Assembly: GCF_002549795.1 (NCBI RefSeq)
Contig: NZ_CP021435.1
Location: forward strand, 2,728,001 to 2,792,000
Source: Halomonas beimenensis
GTDB taxonomy: Bacteria; Pseudomonadota; Gammaproteobacteria; Pseudomonadales; Halomonadaceae
DNA length: 64,000 bases
Direction of reading: 5' to 3'
The notes under the pieces are model-generated. The model was not told the DNA's origin. It saw only the letters and a program-made list of their open reading frames with translations, and ran no database searches. Shown here one piece after another: positions 52,901 through 63,062 of the stretch. A program made the position numbers and the translations under genes. Numbering within the stretch: position 1 is the first letter of the stretch; every line of letters starts with the position of its first letter.

Positions 52901-55900
52901 AGATCCTCGCCCTGCGCCTGGCCAACCTGGCCTCCCTGCCCGGCCCCCTGGCCCTCGACTTCACCGCCTCGCCGCTGCGCGACGCCGGGCTCTTCGCCAT
53001 CACCGGCCCCACCGGCGCCGGCAAGAGCACCCTGCTCGACGCCCTCTGCCTGGCCCTCTACGGCGGCACGCCCCGGCTGCGTCACGCGCCCGTGCGCGAC
53101 GCCCAGTTGCCCGACGTGGGTCAGGAGACGCTGACCACCAGCGATCCCCGCACCCTGCTGCGCCGAGGCACCGCCAGCGGGTACGCCGAGGTCGACTTCC
53201 TGGGCCGCGACGGCCGTCGCTACCGTGCCCGCTGGGCGGTACGTCGGGCGCGGGAGAAGGCCGGGGGCAAGCTGCAGAAGGTCGAACAATCGCTCACCGA
53301 CCTGGAGGACGATCGGCTGCTGACCGCCCAGAAGCGCGAGTTCGACCGCCTGCTTCCCGAGCGCCTGGGGCTCACCTTCGAGCAGTTCACCCGGGCCGTG
53401 CTGCTGGCCCAGAGCGAGTTCGCCACCTTCCTCAAGGCCGACGACAACGAGCGCAGCGACCTGCTGGAGAAGCTCACCGACACCGCCGAGTACTCCGAGA
53501 TCTCGATGGCCGCCTATCGCCGCGCCAGCGACGCGAAGCGGCGGGTCGAGGCCCTGGAGGCCCGGCTGGCGGACGACCTGCCGGCCGAGCCCGAGGCCCG
53601 CGCCGAGCTGGAGCGGGCCGCCGAGGCCACCCAGCAAGCACTCACTGACCTCCAGAAGCGCACGGCATCGCTCCAGGCCGAGCAGCGCTGGCACGACGAA
53701 GATGACCGGCTGAGAGCCAACGTCCAGCGGGGCCAGGCCGAACTCCACGCGGCCGAGCAAGCCTGGCAGGCGCTGACGGCCGCCCGGGAGGATCAGGCGT
53801 GGCGCCGGGTGATCCTCCCCCAGCGCCATCGACTGAGGCGCCAGGCCGAGCTGCCCGGCGAGCTCAGGGCCCTGGAGGCGAATCTCGAGAAGACGCAGAG
53901 AGCGCTGACCGACGCCGAGAGCGCACAGGAACAGGCCAAGCGCGCCAGTGAGGCCGCCGAACGCACACTGGCGGAAGCCACCGAGGCACGCCGCAAGGCC
54001 GAGCCCGAGCTGCGCGAGGCCCGTGAACTGGCCCAGCGGCTCGCGAGCCATGATCAGCAGCTGGCAGAGCTCGAGCGCACCCACGGAGAACGTCGTCGAC
54101 GCGCCGATGTGCTCGCCGAGCAGCGGCGCCAGGCCGACGAGGCCCATGGCCGGCGGCGCGAGCGGCGCGACCGCTGGCACGCCGCCCTGCAGCGCCTGAT
54201 CGGCGACCATGACGATCTGGACGCCGCTCGACAGGCCGCCCAGCGGGCCCATGACGCGGCCGCCCAGCGCCGGCTCGGCCTCGGCGAGCTGCACGGCCGC
54301 TGGCAGGAGGCCTGCCGCGCCGACCAGTCCCATCAGGCACTGAAGACACGCCTGACGGACAACGAAAAGCGACTCGAGGCACTGCTCGCCCGGGGCCAGG
54401 CAGCCCGGCAGCGCCTCGATGACACCGAACGCCACCTCTCGAGCATTCAGGCCTTCGTCGAGCGCAGCCGTGCCGTGCGCAGCGAGAGTGTCATCCGCCT
54501 GCGCGAGGGCCTCACGGACGGCGAGCCCTGCCCGGTGTGTGGCGGGCTCGAGCACCCCTGGCGTCATCGGCCGCCCGCCTCGCCGGAGGCCGCCCAGCTC
54601 GCCGCCCAGCAGGCGGAAGAGGATCGCCAGCTGGCGGAGGCGCAGGATCAGCGCGACCGGGCCTACCAGCAGCGCTATGACATCGAAGGCGAATACCGCG
54701 CCCTGAAGGCCTCGGTGATCCAGCAGCGCGAGGACCTCGGCAACGCCGACCGGCAGCGCGCCGAGGCACACCGGGCCCTCGACGCGCATCCGCTGCAGCC
54801 CGAGCTGTCCGATATCGCCACCGAGGAGCGCGATGCCTGGCTGGGCCATCAGCGGCAGCTCAGCGAGACCCGGAGAACCGAGCATCGGCGCGCCCTCGAC
54901 GAACTGGCCCAGGCCGAGGCCGAACTCGCGCCGCTGAACCAGGCGCTGCATCAGGACGAGATCGACCTCGCCCGGCTCGGCTCCCAGCAGAGCGAACTCG
55001 AGCAGGAGCTCGCCGGGCTGGCCGAGCGGCTGCCGCCGCTGCACCAGGCCCGCGAGGCCCTGGCCGCCGACCTTCGGACACGGCTCGGCGAGCACGCCTC
55101 GCCGGACGCCTGGCAGCAGCATCTCGACGCCCGCCAGGAGAGCGCCCGCCGGGCCCGGGACACCGCCCAGGCGAAGCATCACGAGGCGCAACGCGAGCAT
55201 CAGCGGCTCGCCCAGCAGGCAGTCCACGAGGCAGAGCGGCTCGAGGCGCTCCGCCGGGAGCGCGACACCCTGGAGGCCGAGCTGGCCGAGTGGCGGCAGG
55301 CCCATCCGGAACTGGACGACGCCATGCTCGCAAGGCTGCAGGCCCAGTCCGACGACGAGGCCGAGCGCCAGCGGCAGCAGCTGGAAGACGCCGACCAGGC
55401 CCTCCAGCAGACCACCGCCACCCTGGCCGAACGCCGCCAGGCGCTGATCGCCCACCGCCGCGATCAGGAACTGGCCGAGGCCGGCGACAGCGAGCCGGCG
55501 CTGCTGGAAGCGTCGGTCGAGGCCGAGATCGCCCGCCGCCGCGAGGCGCTGAACGGGGAGCGCGAGGCCCTAGCCCCACGGCTGAACGCCGCCCAGCAAG
55601 CACGCGACGAGGCCGCCCATGCCCTGCGCGACGACGACCGTCGGCGCCAGCGGCAGCGGGATGCCCAGGCCGAACTGGAGGCGGCCAGGGCCGAGCACCG
55701 CCGCTGGGGCCGGATCAGCGAGCTGATCGGCTCCGCCGACGGCAAGCTGTTCCGGCGCATCGCCCAGGCCTACAACCTGGAGCAGCTGCTGGAGCACGCC
55801 AACGTCCACCTCGCCGGCCTCAGCCGCCGCTACCGCCTGATCCGCGGGGGCAGCGAACTGGGCCTGCTGGTGGTGGACCGGGACATGGGCGACGAACGCC

Positions 55901-56202
55901 GCTCGGTGCATTCGCTCTCCGGCGGCGAGACCTTCCTGGTCTCCCTGGCGCTCGCCCTGGGGCTGGCGTCGATGGCCTCGGGAGAGCTCACCATCGAATC
56001 GCTGTTCATCGACGAGGGCTTCGGCAGCCTCGACCCGCAGTCCCTGGCGCTGGCCATGGAGGCCCTGGACGGCCTGCAGGCCCAGGGCCGCCGGGTCGGG
56101 GTCATCTCCCATGTCCAGGAGATGCACGAGCGCATCCCGGTGCAGATCCGGGTGGAACCGCTGGGCAACGGCACCAGCCAGGCCCGGCTGGTGAGCGGCT
56201 GA
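52897..56202 (+). CDS. sbcC: Exonuclease subunit SbcC
   Basis: An 1101-residue SMC/Rad50-type ATPase. Walker A is GPTGAGKST (near 38-46), followed by two long coiled-coil arms rich in Ala, Glu, Arg and Gln. The zinc hook CPVC in DGEPCPVCGGLEHPW is near residue 546. The C-lobe has the signature SLSGGETFLVSLALALGLA and Walker B ESLFIDEGFGSLDP. With SbcD it removes DNA hairpins. All expected parts are intact. Confidence 0.95.
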   Translation: MKILALRLANLASLPGPLALDFTASPLRDAGLFAITGPTGAGKSTLLDALCLALYGGTPRLRHAPVRDAQLPDVGQETLTTSDPRTLLRRGTASGYAEVDFLGRDGRRYRARWAVRRAREKAGGKLQKVEQSLTDLEDDRLLTAQKREFDRLLPERLGLTFEQFTRAVLLAQSEFATFLKADDNERSDLLEKLTDTAEYSEISMAAYRRASDAKRRVEALEARLADDLPAEPEARAELERAAEATQQALTDLQKRTASLQAEQRWHDEDDRLRANVQRGQAELHAAEQAWQALTAAREDQAWRRVILPQRHRLRRQAELPGELRALEANLEKTQRALTDAESAQEQAKRASEAAERTLAEATEARRKAEPELREARELAQRLASHDQQLAELERTHGERRRRADVLAEQRRQADEAHGRRRERRDRWHAALQRLIGDHDDLDAARQAAQRAHDAAAQRRLGLGELHGRWQEACRADQSHQALKTRLTDNEKRLEALLARGQAARQRLDDTERHLSSIQAFVERSRAVRSESVIRLREGLTDGEPCPVCGGLEHPWRHRPPASPEAAQLAAQQAEEDRQLAEAQDQRDRAYQQRYDIEGEYRALKASVIQQREDLGNADRQRAEAHRALDAHPLQPELSDIATEERDAWLGHQRQLSETRRTEHRRALDELAQAEAELAPLNQALHQDEIDLARLGSQQSELEQELAGLAERLPPLHQAREALAADLRTRLGEHASPDAWQQHLDARQESARRARDTAQAKHHEAQREHQRLAQQAVHEAERLEALRRERDTLEAELAEWRQAHPELDDAMLARLQAQSDDEAERQRQQLEDADQALQQTTATLAERRQALIAHRRDQELAEAGDSEPALLEASVEAEIARRREALNGEREALAPRLNAAQQARDEAAHALRDDDRRRQRQRDAQAELEAARAEHRRWGRISELIGSADGKLFRRIAQAYNLEQLLEHANVHLAGLSRRYRLIRGGSELGLLVVDRDMGDERRSVHSLSGGETFLVSLALALGLASMASGELTIESLFIDEGFGSLDPQSLALAMEALDGLQAQGRRVGVISHVQEMHERIPVQIRVEPLGNGTSQARLVSG

Positions 56203-56272
56203 GGCACGCGCCCCGAGCGACACGACACCCGACGAGGTCCGGCCACGGCCGGCGAGAAGGAGACGGAAGAGA

Positions 56273-57136
56273 ATGTCCGACACCCGAGACGCGACGACAC
56301 GCAGCCTGCTGATCACCGGCTGCTCGAGCGGCATCGGCCATGCCGCGGCCCATGCCCTGGCGGCACGCGGCTGGCGGGTCTTCGCCACGGCCCGCCGCGA
56401 GGCGGACGTCGCCCGGCTCCGCGAGGAGGGCCTGGAGGCCCTGCCGCTGGACCTCGCCGACGGCGCCTCGATCGAGGCCGCGGTGGAGGACGTGCGGGAA
56501 CGCACCGGCGGGCGGCTGACCGCGCTGTTCAACAACGGCGCCTACGGCCCGCCCGGCGCGGTGGAGGACCTGTCCCGGGCGGTGCTGCGAGAACAGCTGG
56601 AGACCAACCTGCTCGGGACCCACGAACTCACCACCCGGGTGCTGCCGATGATGCGCGCCCAGGGGCACGGCCGCATCGTGCAGAACAGCTCGGTGCTGGG
56701 CTTCGCCGCCCTGCCCTATCGCGGTGCCTACGTCTGCTCCAAGTTCGCCCTCGAGGGCCTCACCGACACCCTGCGCCAGGAGCTCCGGGGCAGCGGCATC
56801 GAGGTCAGCCTGATCCAGCCCGGCCCCATCGCCAGCCGCTTCCGGGAGAACGCCTACCGCGCCTTCAAGGCGAACATCGACACCGCCCACAGCGCCCATG
56901 CCGAGACCTACGGGAAGGTGGAGGCCCGCCTGGCCAGCCAGGACGGCAAGGCGCCCTTCACCCTGGGCGCCGACGCCGTGGTGGACAAGCTGATCCACGC
57001 CCTGGAGAGCGCACGCCCGAGGCCCCGCTACGCGGTGACGGTGCCCACCCACCTGTTCGCGGCGCTCAAGCGACTCCTGAGCACCCGGGGCATGGACCGG
57101 GTGCTGCTGCGTTCGACCCGGGACGAGCGGGAGTGA
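56273..57136 (+). CDS. SDR-family oxidoreductase
   Basis: A 287-residue classical short-chain dehydrogenase. The NAD(P) motif TGCSSGIGHAAAHALAARG is at about 16-34; the structural NNGAYG is near 84-89; the catalytic Ser is in NSSVLGF and the YxxxK pair in YRGAYVCSKFALEG near 147-160. The end of helix 2 has an Arg-rich segment (ATARREAD), suggesting NADP(H). Substrate is unknown. It is 70 bp after sbcC. Confidence 0.88.
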   Translation: MSDTRDATTRSLLITGCSSGIGHAAAHALAARGWRVFATARREADVARLREEGLEALPLDLADGASIEAAVEDVRERTGGRLTALFNNGAYGPPGAVEDLSRAVLREQLETNLLGTHELTTRVLPMMRAQGHGRIVQNSSVLGFAALPYRGAYVCSKFALEGLTDTLRQELRGSGIEVSLIQPGPIASRFRENAYRAFKANIDTAHSAHAETYGKVEARLASQDGKAPFTLGADAVVDKLIHALESARPRPRYAVTVPTHLFAALKRLLSTRGMDRVLLRSTRDERE

Positions 57137-57383
57137 GGGCAACAGCCGGTTATCCCCTGAGACTGACGAAGGGTAGGTCCCCCCTATCCTTCAGGCCAGA
57201 CGACATCGATCGACAAAGGGGCAACCATCAGCAAACAAGCCTGAATATGCGGTCTTTATCGGTCCATACAAGTAGATAAATTCGGATATCCAGCGTATCA
57301 TTCCCCGCCCCATCGACGGATTCACCCATCCGTGGTGTCTTCGGCGGCCCTACCCGGGCCGCCGAACCCTCAGGAGACCTACC

Positions 57384-57950
57384 ATGTCGCCTTCCCCCGT
57401 CACCCTGATGGTGGCACGCCGCGTCGCCCGCGGGCGCTACCGCGACTTCATCCAATGGCTCGAGGAAGGCCGGGAACTGGCCGCGGACTTCGCCGGCTAC
57501 CTGGGCTCGGGCGTGCTGGCGCCGCCTCCCGGCGACGACGAGTACCAGATCATCTTCCGCTTCCGCGACGCCGCGACCCTGGCCGTCTGGGAGCATTCGG
57601 CCTCGCGCCGGGCCTGGCTGGCCCGCGGCGAGGGGCTCTTCGAGGCCCCCCAGGAGCACCGCGCCACCGGACTGGACCGCTGGTTCCAGGAAGCCGGCAC
57701 CCCCACGCCGCCGCGCTGGAAGCAGGCCATCACCATCTGGCTGGCATTCTTCCCGGTGTCGCTGGCCTTCCAGGGACTGTTCGGCGAGGCGCTCGCCGGC
57801 CTGCCGCTGGTGCCCCGGGTGCTCGCCAGTACCCTGATGCTCACCCCGGTGATGGTGTTTCTGTTCATCCCGCTGTCGACCCGGCTGCTGGGGCCCTGGC
57901 TGCGCGGCGAGTCGCTGCGCCCGCCGCGCCTGCGCCGCCGCTCCGCCTGA
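57384..57950 (+). CDS. Antibiotic-biosynthesis-monooxygenase-like membrane protein
   Basis: A 188-residue protein with an N-terminal ABM ferredoxin-like domain (about 5-95: VTLMVARRVARGRYRDFIQWLEE, GYLGSGVLAPP, YQIIFRFRD) and two C-terminal membrane helices (about 116-136 and 145-170: ITIWLAFFPVSLAFQGLFG, VLASTLMLTPVMVFLFIPL). This fusion is widespread but uncharacterised. The 247-bp region upstream is AT-richer and probably holds its promoter. Confidence 0.78.
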   Translation: MSPSPVTLMVARRVARGRYRDFIQWLEEGRELAADFAGYLGSGVLAPPPGDDEYQIIFRFRDAATLAVWEHSASRRAWLARGEGLFEAPQEHRATGLDRWFQEAGTPTPPRWKQAITIWLAFFPVSLAFQGLFGEALAGLPLVPRVLASTLMLTPVMVFLFIPLSTRLLGPWLRGESLRPPRLRRRSA

Positions 57951-57956
57951 ACGCGA

Positions 57957-57980
57957 ACGACCGGGCCTGGGCCCGGTCGT
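57957..57980. terminator. Hairpin between convergent genes
   Basis: ACGACCGGGCC-TG-GGCCCGGTCGT is a perfect 11-bp inverted repeat between the ABM-like gene and phnX, which converge here. There is no T run; it could serve both strands. Confidence 0.65.
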
Positions 57981-58005
57981 GGCGATCCTGCCGTGCAAAC
58001 CCCGC

Positions 58006-58833
58006 TCAGCAGGCCTGGGGCGACTCGCCGCGGGCCAGCCGGGCATTGATGTCATCGATCACCCCCGGCAGGTCGGCGATGGTGTCGATCAGGTAGTGCG
58101 GCCGGGAGGCCTCGAACCGCCGGACAACCCGTGCCCGCCCCGCTTCCAGGGCCTCGGGCGAGAGCGCCTGGAACTCCTCGAGGGTCAGGCCCAGGGCGTT
58201 GCCCGAGCAGGTCAGGCCCACCGTCCACATGCCGGCACGGCGCCCCTCCAGGATGCCCGGGGTGGTGTCGTCGATCTTGACGCAGGCCGCCACGTCCTCG
58301 ATGCCCAGGGCGATGACGTTGGCCAGCGCCTGGCCCGGGTGCGGACGGCCGTTGGGCACCTCGTCGGAGGCCACCACGTGGTCGGCCTCGTAGCCGTTCT
58401 GCCCCGCCAGTTCGACGACCCGCTCCATGACCACGGCGGGGTAGCCGGAGCAGGAACCGATCTTCATGCCCCGGTCGCGCATCGCGGCGATGGCCTCGAC
58501 GGCCCCGGGGATCAGCGCCGAGTGCTCGGGGATCTTCTCGACCTGCAACGGCATGAAGCGCTCGTAGATGGCGGTCACGTCCGCATCGGTGGGTACATGG
58601 CCGAACACCCTGGCGCACCGTTCGGCGATCTCGGGGATGTCGCACAGGGCGCGGATGTGATCCCACTTGCCCATCCCCATGGGGCCGCGGGCCTCTTCCA
58701 GGCTGATCGTGACGCCGAACTCGGCGAAGGCATCGACGAAGATCTGGGTCGGCGCGAAGGAGCCGAAATCCACCACGGTGCCGGCCCAGTCGAGGATGGC
58801 GGCCTGCAGGCGGTCGGGAGCGGTGTATTGCAT
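58006..58833 (-). CDS. phnX: Phosphonoacetaldehyde hydrolase
   Basis: A 275-residue HAD-superfamily enzyme that cleaves phosphonoacetaldehyde to acetaldehyde and phosphate. The HAD nucleophile is in [15 protein letters not shown] (Asp near residue 15); the Schiff-base lysine is in [14 protein letters not shown] (near 56), a PhnX hallmark; later motifs are GSCSGYP and [13 protein letters not shown]. It follows phnW by 65 bp, completing 2-aminoethylphosphonate use. The start is ATG at 58833. Confidence 0.95.
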   Translation of the reverse strand: MQYTAPDRLQAAILDWAGTVVDFGSFAPTQIFVDAFAEFGVTISLEEARGPMGMGKWDHIRALCDIPEIAERCARVFGHVPTDADVTAIYERFMPLQVEKIPEHSALIPGAVEAIAAMRDRGMKIGSCSGYPAVVMERVVELAGQNGYEADHVVASDEVPNGRPHPGQALANVIALGIEDVAACVKIDDTTPGILEGRRAGMWTVGLTCSGNALGLTLEEFQALSPEALEAGRARVVRRFEASRPHYLIDTIADLPGVIDDINARLARGESPQAC

Positions 58834-58898
58834 GGGTCTGTCCTCTTCCATTGTTGTGGCAGTCAGGGTCCCGGCGTCGGAGCCCTCGGAGGGGCGGC

Positions 58899-60068
58899 TC
58901 AGGCCGCCGGGCGGCAATCGTCGACGCCCATGGCGGCCAGCGCCTCGCGGACGGCGTCGAGCAGCCGCGCGATCACCGACTCGTCGAGCCGGCCGATGCA
59001 GCCGATGCGGAAGCTCTCGGCCTGGGTCAGCTTGCCCGGGTAGATGACGAAGCCTCGCGCCTTGAGCTCTGCATAGAAGCGACCGAACTCGAAGGCCGGA
59101 TGGCCCGGGCTGAAGAAGGTGGTGATGATCGGCGACAGCCAGCGATCCTCCAGCAGGGTCGCAAAGCCCAGTTCGCGCATGCCGGTGACCAGGCGGTCGC
59201 GGTTGCGGGTGTAGCGGGCCAGGCGCCCCGCCACCCCGCCCTCGGCGCGGTGCTCGGCCAGGGCGGTGTGGAAGGCGGCGACCACATGGGTCGGCGGGGT
59301 GAAACGCCACTGGCCGGTGCGCTCCATGTAGCACCACTGCTCGAGCAGGTCGAGGCTCAGGGAGTGGGCGCGACCGGCGCTGGCCGCCAGCAGGTCCTGG
59401 CGCAGGATCACGAAGCCGAAGCCGGGCACCCCCTCGAGGCACTTGTTGGCTGAGGAGACCATGACGTCGAAGGGCACCGTCTCGGTGGCCAGCGGCACCG
59501 CGCCGAAGGAACTCATGGCATCGACGATCAGCCCCTTGCCCCGGGCCTTGACCACCTCGGCGATCTCGGCCAGCGGGTTGAGGATCCCCGAGCTGGTCTC
59601 GCAGTGGACCAGGAAGACGTCGGTGATCTCGGGGTCGGCGTCGAGACGCTCGGCCACTTCCTCGCCCCGGGGCGGCAGGTAGTCGCCCTTGTCGTGGACG
59701 ACGTGCGCCCGGCCGAGGACGTCGAGGATCCGGGCAGCGCGCTGGCCGTAGGCACCGTTGGCCAGCACCAGGGCCTTGCCCCGACGGTCGATGGCGGTGG
59801 CCAGGGCGGCTTCCACGGCGAAGGTGCCGCTGCCCTGCAGGGGCACGCAGGCGTAGGTGTCCCTGGGCGCGCCGACCATCGCCAGCAGCCGCTCGCGGAT
59901 CTCGGCGGTCAGGCGGTTGAAGTCGCCGTCCCAGGAGCCCCAGTCGCGCAGCATGGCGGCCTTGGTGGTCGCGCTGGTGGTCAGGGGACCGGGGGTCAGC
60001 AGGTAGGGGGCTTCCTGGCCGGACTCGTCGGCGAGACACGAGGCTCGAGTGGCGGTGGCGAGGGACAT
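58899..60068 (-). CDS. phnW: 2-Aminoethylphosphonate-pyruvate aminotransferase
   Basis: A 389-residue class V aminotransferase that converts 2-aminoethylphosphonate and pyruvate to phosphonoacetaldehyde and alanine. It has [19 protein letters not shown] near residues 22-40, [14 protein letters not shown], the cofactor Asp in [17 protein letters not shown] and the PLP Lys in [16 protein letters not shown] (near 214). Position before phnX and divergent from a LysR regulator supports the role. Confidence 0.95.
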   Translation of the reverse strand: MSLATATRASCLADESGQEAPYLLTPGPLTTSATTKAAMLRDWGSWDGDFNRLTAEIRERLLAMVGAPRDTYACVPLQGSGTFAVEAALATAIDRRGKALVLANGAYGQRAARILDVLGRAHVVHDKGDYLPPRGEEVAERLDADPEITDVFLVHCETSSGILNPLAEIAEVVKARGKGLIVDAMSSFGAVPLATETVPFDVMVSSANKCLEGVPGFGFVILRQDLLAASAGRAHSLSLDLLEQWCYMERTGQWRFTPPTHVVAAFHTALAEHRAEGGVAGRLARYTRNRDRLVTGMRELGFATLLEDRWLSPIITTFFSPGHPAFEFGRFYAELKARGFVIYPGKLTQAESFRIGCIGRLDESVIARLLDAVREALAAMGVDDCRPAA

Positions 60069-60129
60069 GAGACGGCTCCGGGTCGTGGTGAACTGGATTG
60101 GCGCCCATCAGACCAGCCCCTTGACCATA

Positions 60130-60146
60130 GATAAAATCGATTTATC
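60130..60146. promoter_or_regulatory. Candidate LysR-type binding site between phnW and lysR
   Basis: GATAAA-ATCGA-TTTATC is a dyad in the 113-bp divergent region, of the size and AT-rich character of LysR-type operators. It would place the regulator between both promoters. Binding is inferred. Confidence 0.5.
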
Positions 60147-60181
60147 GTATCCTTGATACAAGCTGAACTTATACTGAAACC

Positions 60182-61060
60182 ATGGCCCTTTCCCACGCGC
60201 AGCTGCGCGCCTTCCATGCGGTGGCGGTCCAGGGCAGTTTCACCCGGGCCGCTGAACGGCTCTGCCTCAGCCAGCCGGCGGTCTCCGACCAGGTCCGCAA
60301 GCTGGAGGAACGCTTCGGTGTCAGCCTGCTGCGGCGCAGCCGGCGCTCGGTGGAGCTCACCGACCTGGGCGAGCGGCTGCTCGGCATCACCCAGCGCCTG
60401 TTCGCCGCGGCCGACGAGGCCGAGGCGCTGCTGGCCGGCGCCCGGGACCTGCAATCGGGCAGGCTCACCCTGGCGGTGGATTCGCCGATCCATGTACTGC
60501 CCTACGTCGCCCGCTTCCAGGCGCGCTATCCCGGGGTACGCTTCCAGCTGATGACCGGCAACACCGACGAGGCCCTGGCCCGGCTGTTCGAGCACAAGGC
60601 CGACTTCGCGGTGCTGGGCCGCACGGCGGAGGATCCCCGCCTTCTGTCGCTGGAGCTGAGCCGGGCCCCGCTGATCGCCTTCGTTCCCACGAACCACCCC
60701 TGGGCCCGCTGGTCGTCGATTCGCCTGGCCGATCTCGCCAAGGCCCCGCTGGTACTGCGCGAGCCCGGGTCGATGACTCGCCAGGCCCTGGAGGCGGAGC
60801 TGCGCACGGCGGGGGTGCGGGTACGCCCGGCCATCGAGGCCGAGGGGCGCGAGGCGGTCTTCGAGCTGGTGACGGCGGGCCTGGGGGTGGGGATCGTCTC
60901 GGCGGCCGAGGCCGGGACCCACCCCGGCCTGCACCGGCTCGCCATCGAGGACAGCGGCCATCGCATGACCGAGACCCTGGTCTGCCTGCGCCAGCAGAGC
61001 GAGCGGCGCCTGGTGGCGGGCTTCCTGGAAGTGGTGAGGGAGGGCCTCGCCGAGCCCTGA
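60182..61060 (+). CDS. LysR-family regulator, probable activator of phnWX
   Basis: A 292-residue LysR-type regulator. The N-terminal helix-turn-helix is at about 3-62 (LSHAQLRAFHAVAVQGSFTRAAERLCLSQPAVSDQVRKLEE); the substrate-binding domain follows (about 90-290). It is divergent from phnW, and AEP operons are commonly controlled by LysR activators. No ribosome site precedes the ATG, and a TATACT box ends only 6 bp before it, suggesting a leaderless transcript. Confidence 0.88.
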   Translation: MALSHAQLRAFHAVAVQGSFTRAAERLCLSQPAVSDQVRKLEERFGVSLLRRSRRSVELTDLGERLLGITQRLFAAADEAEALLAGARDLQSGRLTLAVDSPIHVLPYVARFQARYPGVRFQLMTGNTDEALARLFEHKADFAVLGRTAEDPRLLSLELSRAPLIAFVPTNHPWARWSSIRLADLAKAPLVLREPGSMTRQALEAELRTAGVRVRPAIEAEGREAVFELVTAGLGVGIVSAAEAGTHPGLHRLAIEDSGHRMTETLVCLRQQSERRLVAGFLEVVREGLAEP

Positions 61061-61126
61061 GGCCCATCCCTTCGACCCCGGCGCCATGGTAGGCTAGCGG
61101 GCGACCTTCCCTTTCGGAGCCCGACC

Positions 61127-62287
61127 ATGACCGATGCCGCCCAGCTCCTCGAGAGGCTGGTGGGCTTCCCCACCGTCTCCCGCGATTCCAACCTGGACCT
61201 GATCGCCTTCGTCGAGGCCTACCTCGACGACTATGGCGTCGAGCACTGGCGGGTGGACAACGACGAGGGGACCAAGGCCAACCTGCTCGCCCGTATCGGA
61301 CCCGAGGTCGAGGGCGGGGTGGTGCTCTCCGGCCACACCGACGTGGTGCCGGTGGACGGCCAGCCCTGGTCCAGCGATCCCTTCGTGCTGCGCGACGGTG
61401 GCGACGGCCGGCTCTACGGCCGCGGCACCTGCGACATGAAGGGCTTCATCGCCTGCGCCCTGGCCGAGGTGCCGCGCTGGGTCGAGCTCGAGCTGGACAG
61501 GCCCATCTACCTGGCCTTCTCCTACGACGAGGAGGTCGGCTGCATCGGGGCACCGCGGCTGATCGAGCGACTGATGGCCGACCATCCGCGTCCGGCGGCG
61601 GTGTTCGTGGGCGAGCCGACGATGATGCAGCCGGTGGTCGCCCACAAGGGGGCCACCAACCTGCGCACCACCGTCACCGGCCGCGCCGCCCACTCCAGCC
61701 AGGTCAACCAGGGCGTGTCGGCGGTCCACGTGGCCGCCCGCCTGGTGACCTACATCGAGGACGTCATGGCCGAGCTGCGCGCCGAGGGCCGGGTCGACGA
61801 GGCCTTCAACGTGGCCCACTCGAGCCTGCACGTGGGCAAGATCCAGGGCGGCACCGCCATCAACATCATGGCTCGGGAATGCCGCTTCGAGTGGGAGATC
61901 CGGCACCTGCCCTCCGACCGCTTCGAGGACCTGATCGGGCGAGTCCAGGCCTATGCCGAGACGCTTCAGGCCGAGATGCGCGAGCGCGCCCCGGAGGCCG
62001 GGATCCACACCGAGCGGCTCAACACCACCGTCCCGGCGCTCGCCGACGATGACAATGCCGAGGTGCTGGCCCTGTGCCGCGACCTGGTCGGCGAGGCGCC
62101 CGCCGGCGCCGTGGCCTACGCCACCGAGGCCGGCCAGTTCCAGCGGGCCGGGCTGTCCACGGTGATCTGCGGCCCGGGCAGCATCGGCCAGGCACATCAG
62201 CCCGACGAGTACCTGGAGGTCACCCAGCTGGAGGCCGGCTCGGCCTTCATGCGGGCCCTGGGACGGCGCCTCGCTCGGGATGCCTGA
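61127..62287 (+). CDS. argE: Acetylornithine deacetylase
   Basis: A 386-residue M20 metallopeptidase-family enzyme that removes acetate from N-acetylornithine in arginine synthesis. Metal ligands appear in LSGHTDVVPVDGQPW (His and Asp, near 66-80), GRGTCDMKGF, the catalytic Glu in SYDEEVGCIG (near 130) and later His in RAAHSSQ. The C-terminal ATEAGQFQRAG segment is ArgE-like. It lies 3 bp before an amidotransferase-like gene. Confidence 0.88.
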   Translation: MTDAAQLLERLVGFPTVSRDSNLDLIAFVEAYLDDYGVEHWRVDNDEGTKANLLARIGPEVEGGVVLSGHTDVVPVDGQPWSSDPFVLRDGGDGRLYGRGTCDMKGFIACALAEVPRWVELELDRPIYLAFSYDEEVGCIGAPRLIERLMADHPRPAAVFVGEPTMMQPVVAHKGATNLRTTVTGRAAHSSQVNQGVSAVHVAARLVTYIEDVMAELRAEGRVDEAFNVAHSSLHVGKIQGGTAINIMARECRFEWEIRHLPSDRFEDLIGRVQAYAETLQAEMRERAPEAGIHTERLNTTVPALADDDNAEVLALCRDLVGEAPAGAVAYATEAGQFQRAGLSTVICGPGSIGQAHQPDEYLEVTQLEAGSAFMRALGRRLARDA

Positions 62288-62290
62288 GCC

Positions 62291-63028
62291 ATGCCACGAC
62301 TGCTGATCGTCAAGACCGGCGACACCTTCGCCGACGTGGCCCGCGACCACGGCGACTTCGAGGCCCTGTTCCTCGCCGCCCTGCGACCGGCGATCGAGGC
62401 GCACCCCGAGCTCGTGGTCGAGGTCTTCGATGCACGCCACGACGGCGACCCGCCGGCCCTGGGCGCCGGGGACGGCCTGGTGATCACCGGCTCGCATGCC
62501 ATGGTCAGCGACGCCGAGCCCTGGAGCGAGGCGCTCAGGCCCTGGCTGCGCGAGGCGCGCGAGCGCGATATCGCCATGCTCGGCGTCTGCTACGGCCACC
62601 AGCTGATGGCCGCGGCCTTCGGCGGCGAGAGCGGCTATCACCCGGCGGGCCGCGAGACCGGCACCCGCGAGATCCGGCTGACCGAGGCCGGCCGTCGCGA
62701 TCCCCTGCTGGGAACCTTACCGGACCGCTTTGCCGCCCAGCTGACCCATGCCCAGTCGGCGCTGGTCGCCCCCTCGGACGCCCGGGTGCTGGCCGAGAAC
62801 GACCACGATCCCTACCAGGCGCTGCGCCACGGCCCGCGCCAGTGGAGCGTGCAGTTCCATCCCGAGTTCACCCCGGCGGTGATGCGCGCCTACCTGGCCC
62901 ATCAGCGCGCTCCCCTGGCCGAGCAGGGCCAGGATGCCGCGGCGCTGATCGCGGCGGTGGCGCCCACCCCGGAAGCGACCGGGCTGCTGCGCCGATTCGC
63001 CCGCACCCTGGTGGCACACGGCGGCTGA
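62291..63028 (+). CDS. Glutamine amidotransferase class I-like protein
   Basis: A 245-residue GATase1-type protein resembling GMP-synthase amidotransferase-like proteins. The nucleophile is in GVCYGHQLMAAAFGG (Cys near residue 98) and the His/Glu in QFHPEFTP near 190-197. No synthetase domain is present. It starts 3 bp after argE, so it is likely co-transcribed; a gamma-glutamyl hydrolase role is possible. Confidence 0.85.
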   Translation: MPRLLIVKTGDTFADVARDHGDFEALFLAALRPAIEAHPELVVEVFDARHDGDPPALGAGDGLVITGSHAMVSDAEPWSEALRPWLREARERDIAMLGVCYGHQLMAAAFGGESGYHPAGRETGTREIRLTEAGRRDPLLGTLPDRFAAQLTHAQSALVAPSDARVLAENDHDPYQALRHGPRQWSVQFHPEFTPAVMRAYLAHQRAPLAEQGQDAAALIAAVAPTPEATGLLRRFARTLVAHGG

Positions 63029-63062
63029 AGCCAGCCGCTCGGCTCGGCGATGCCGAGCGGGC

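Noticed and set aside
52432..55455. 1007-codon minus-strand frame opposite sbcD/sbcC
   Set aside because: Leu/Gly-rich shadow of the SbcC coiled coil; no ribosome site, no motif, and the real gene is complete.
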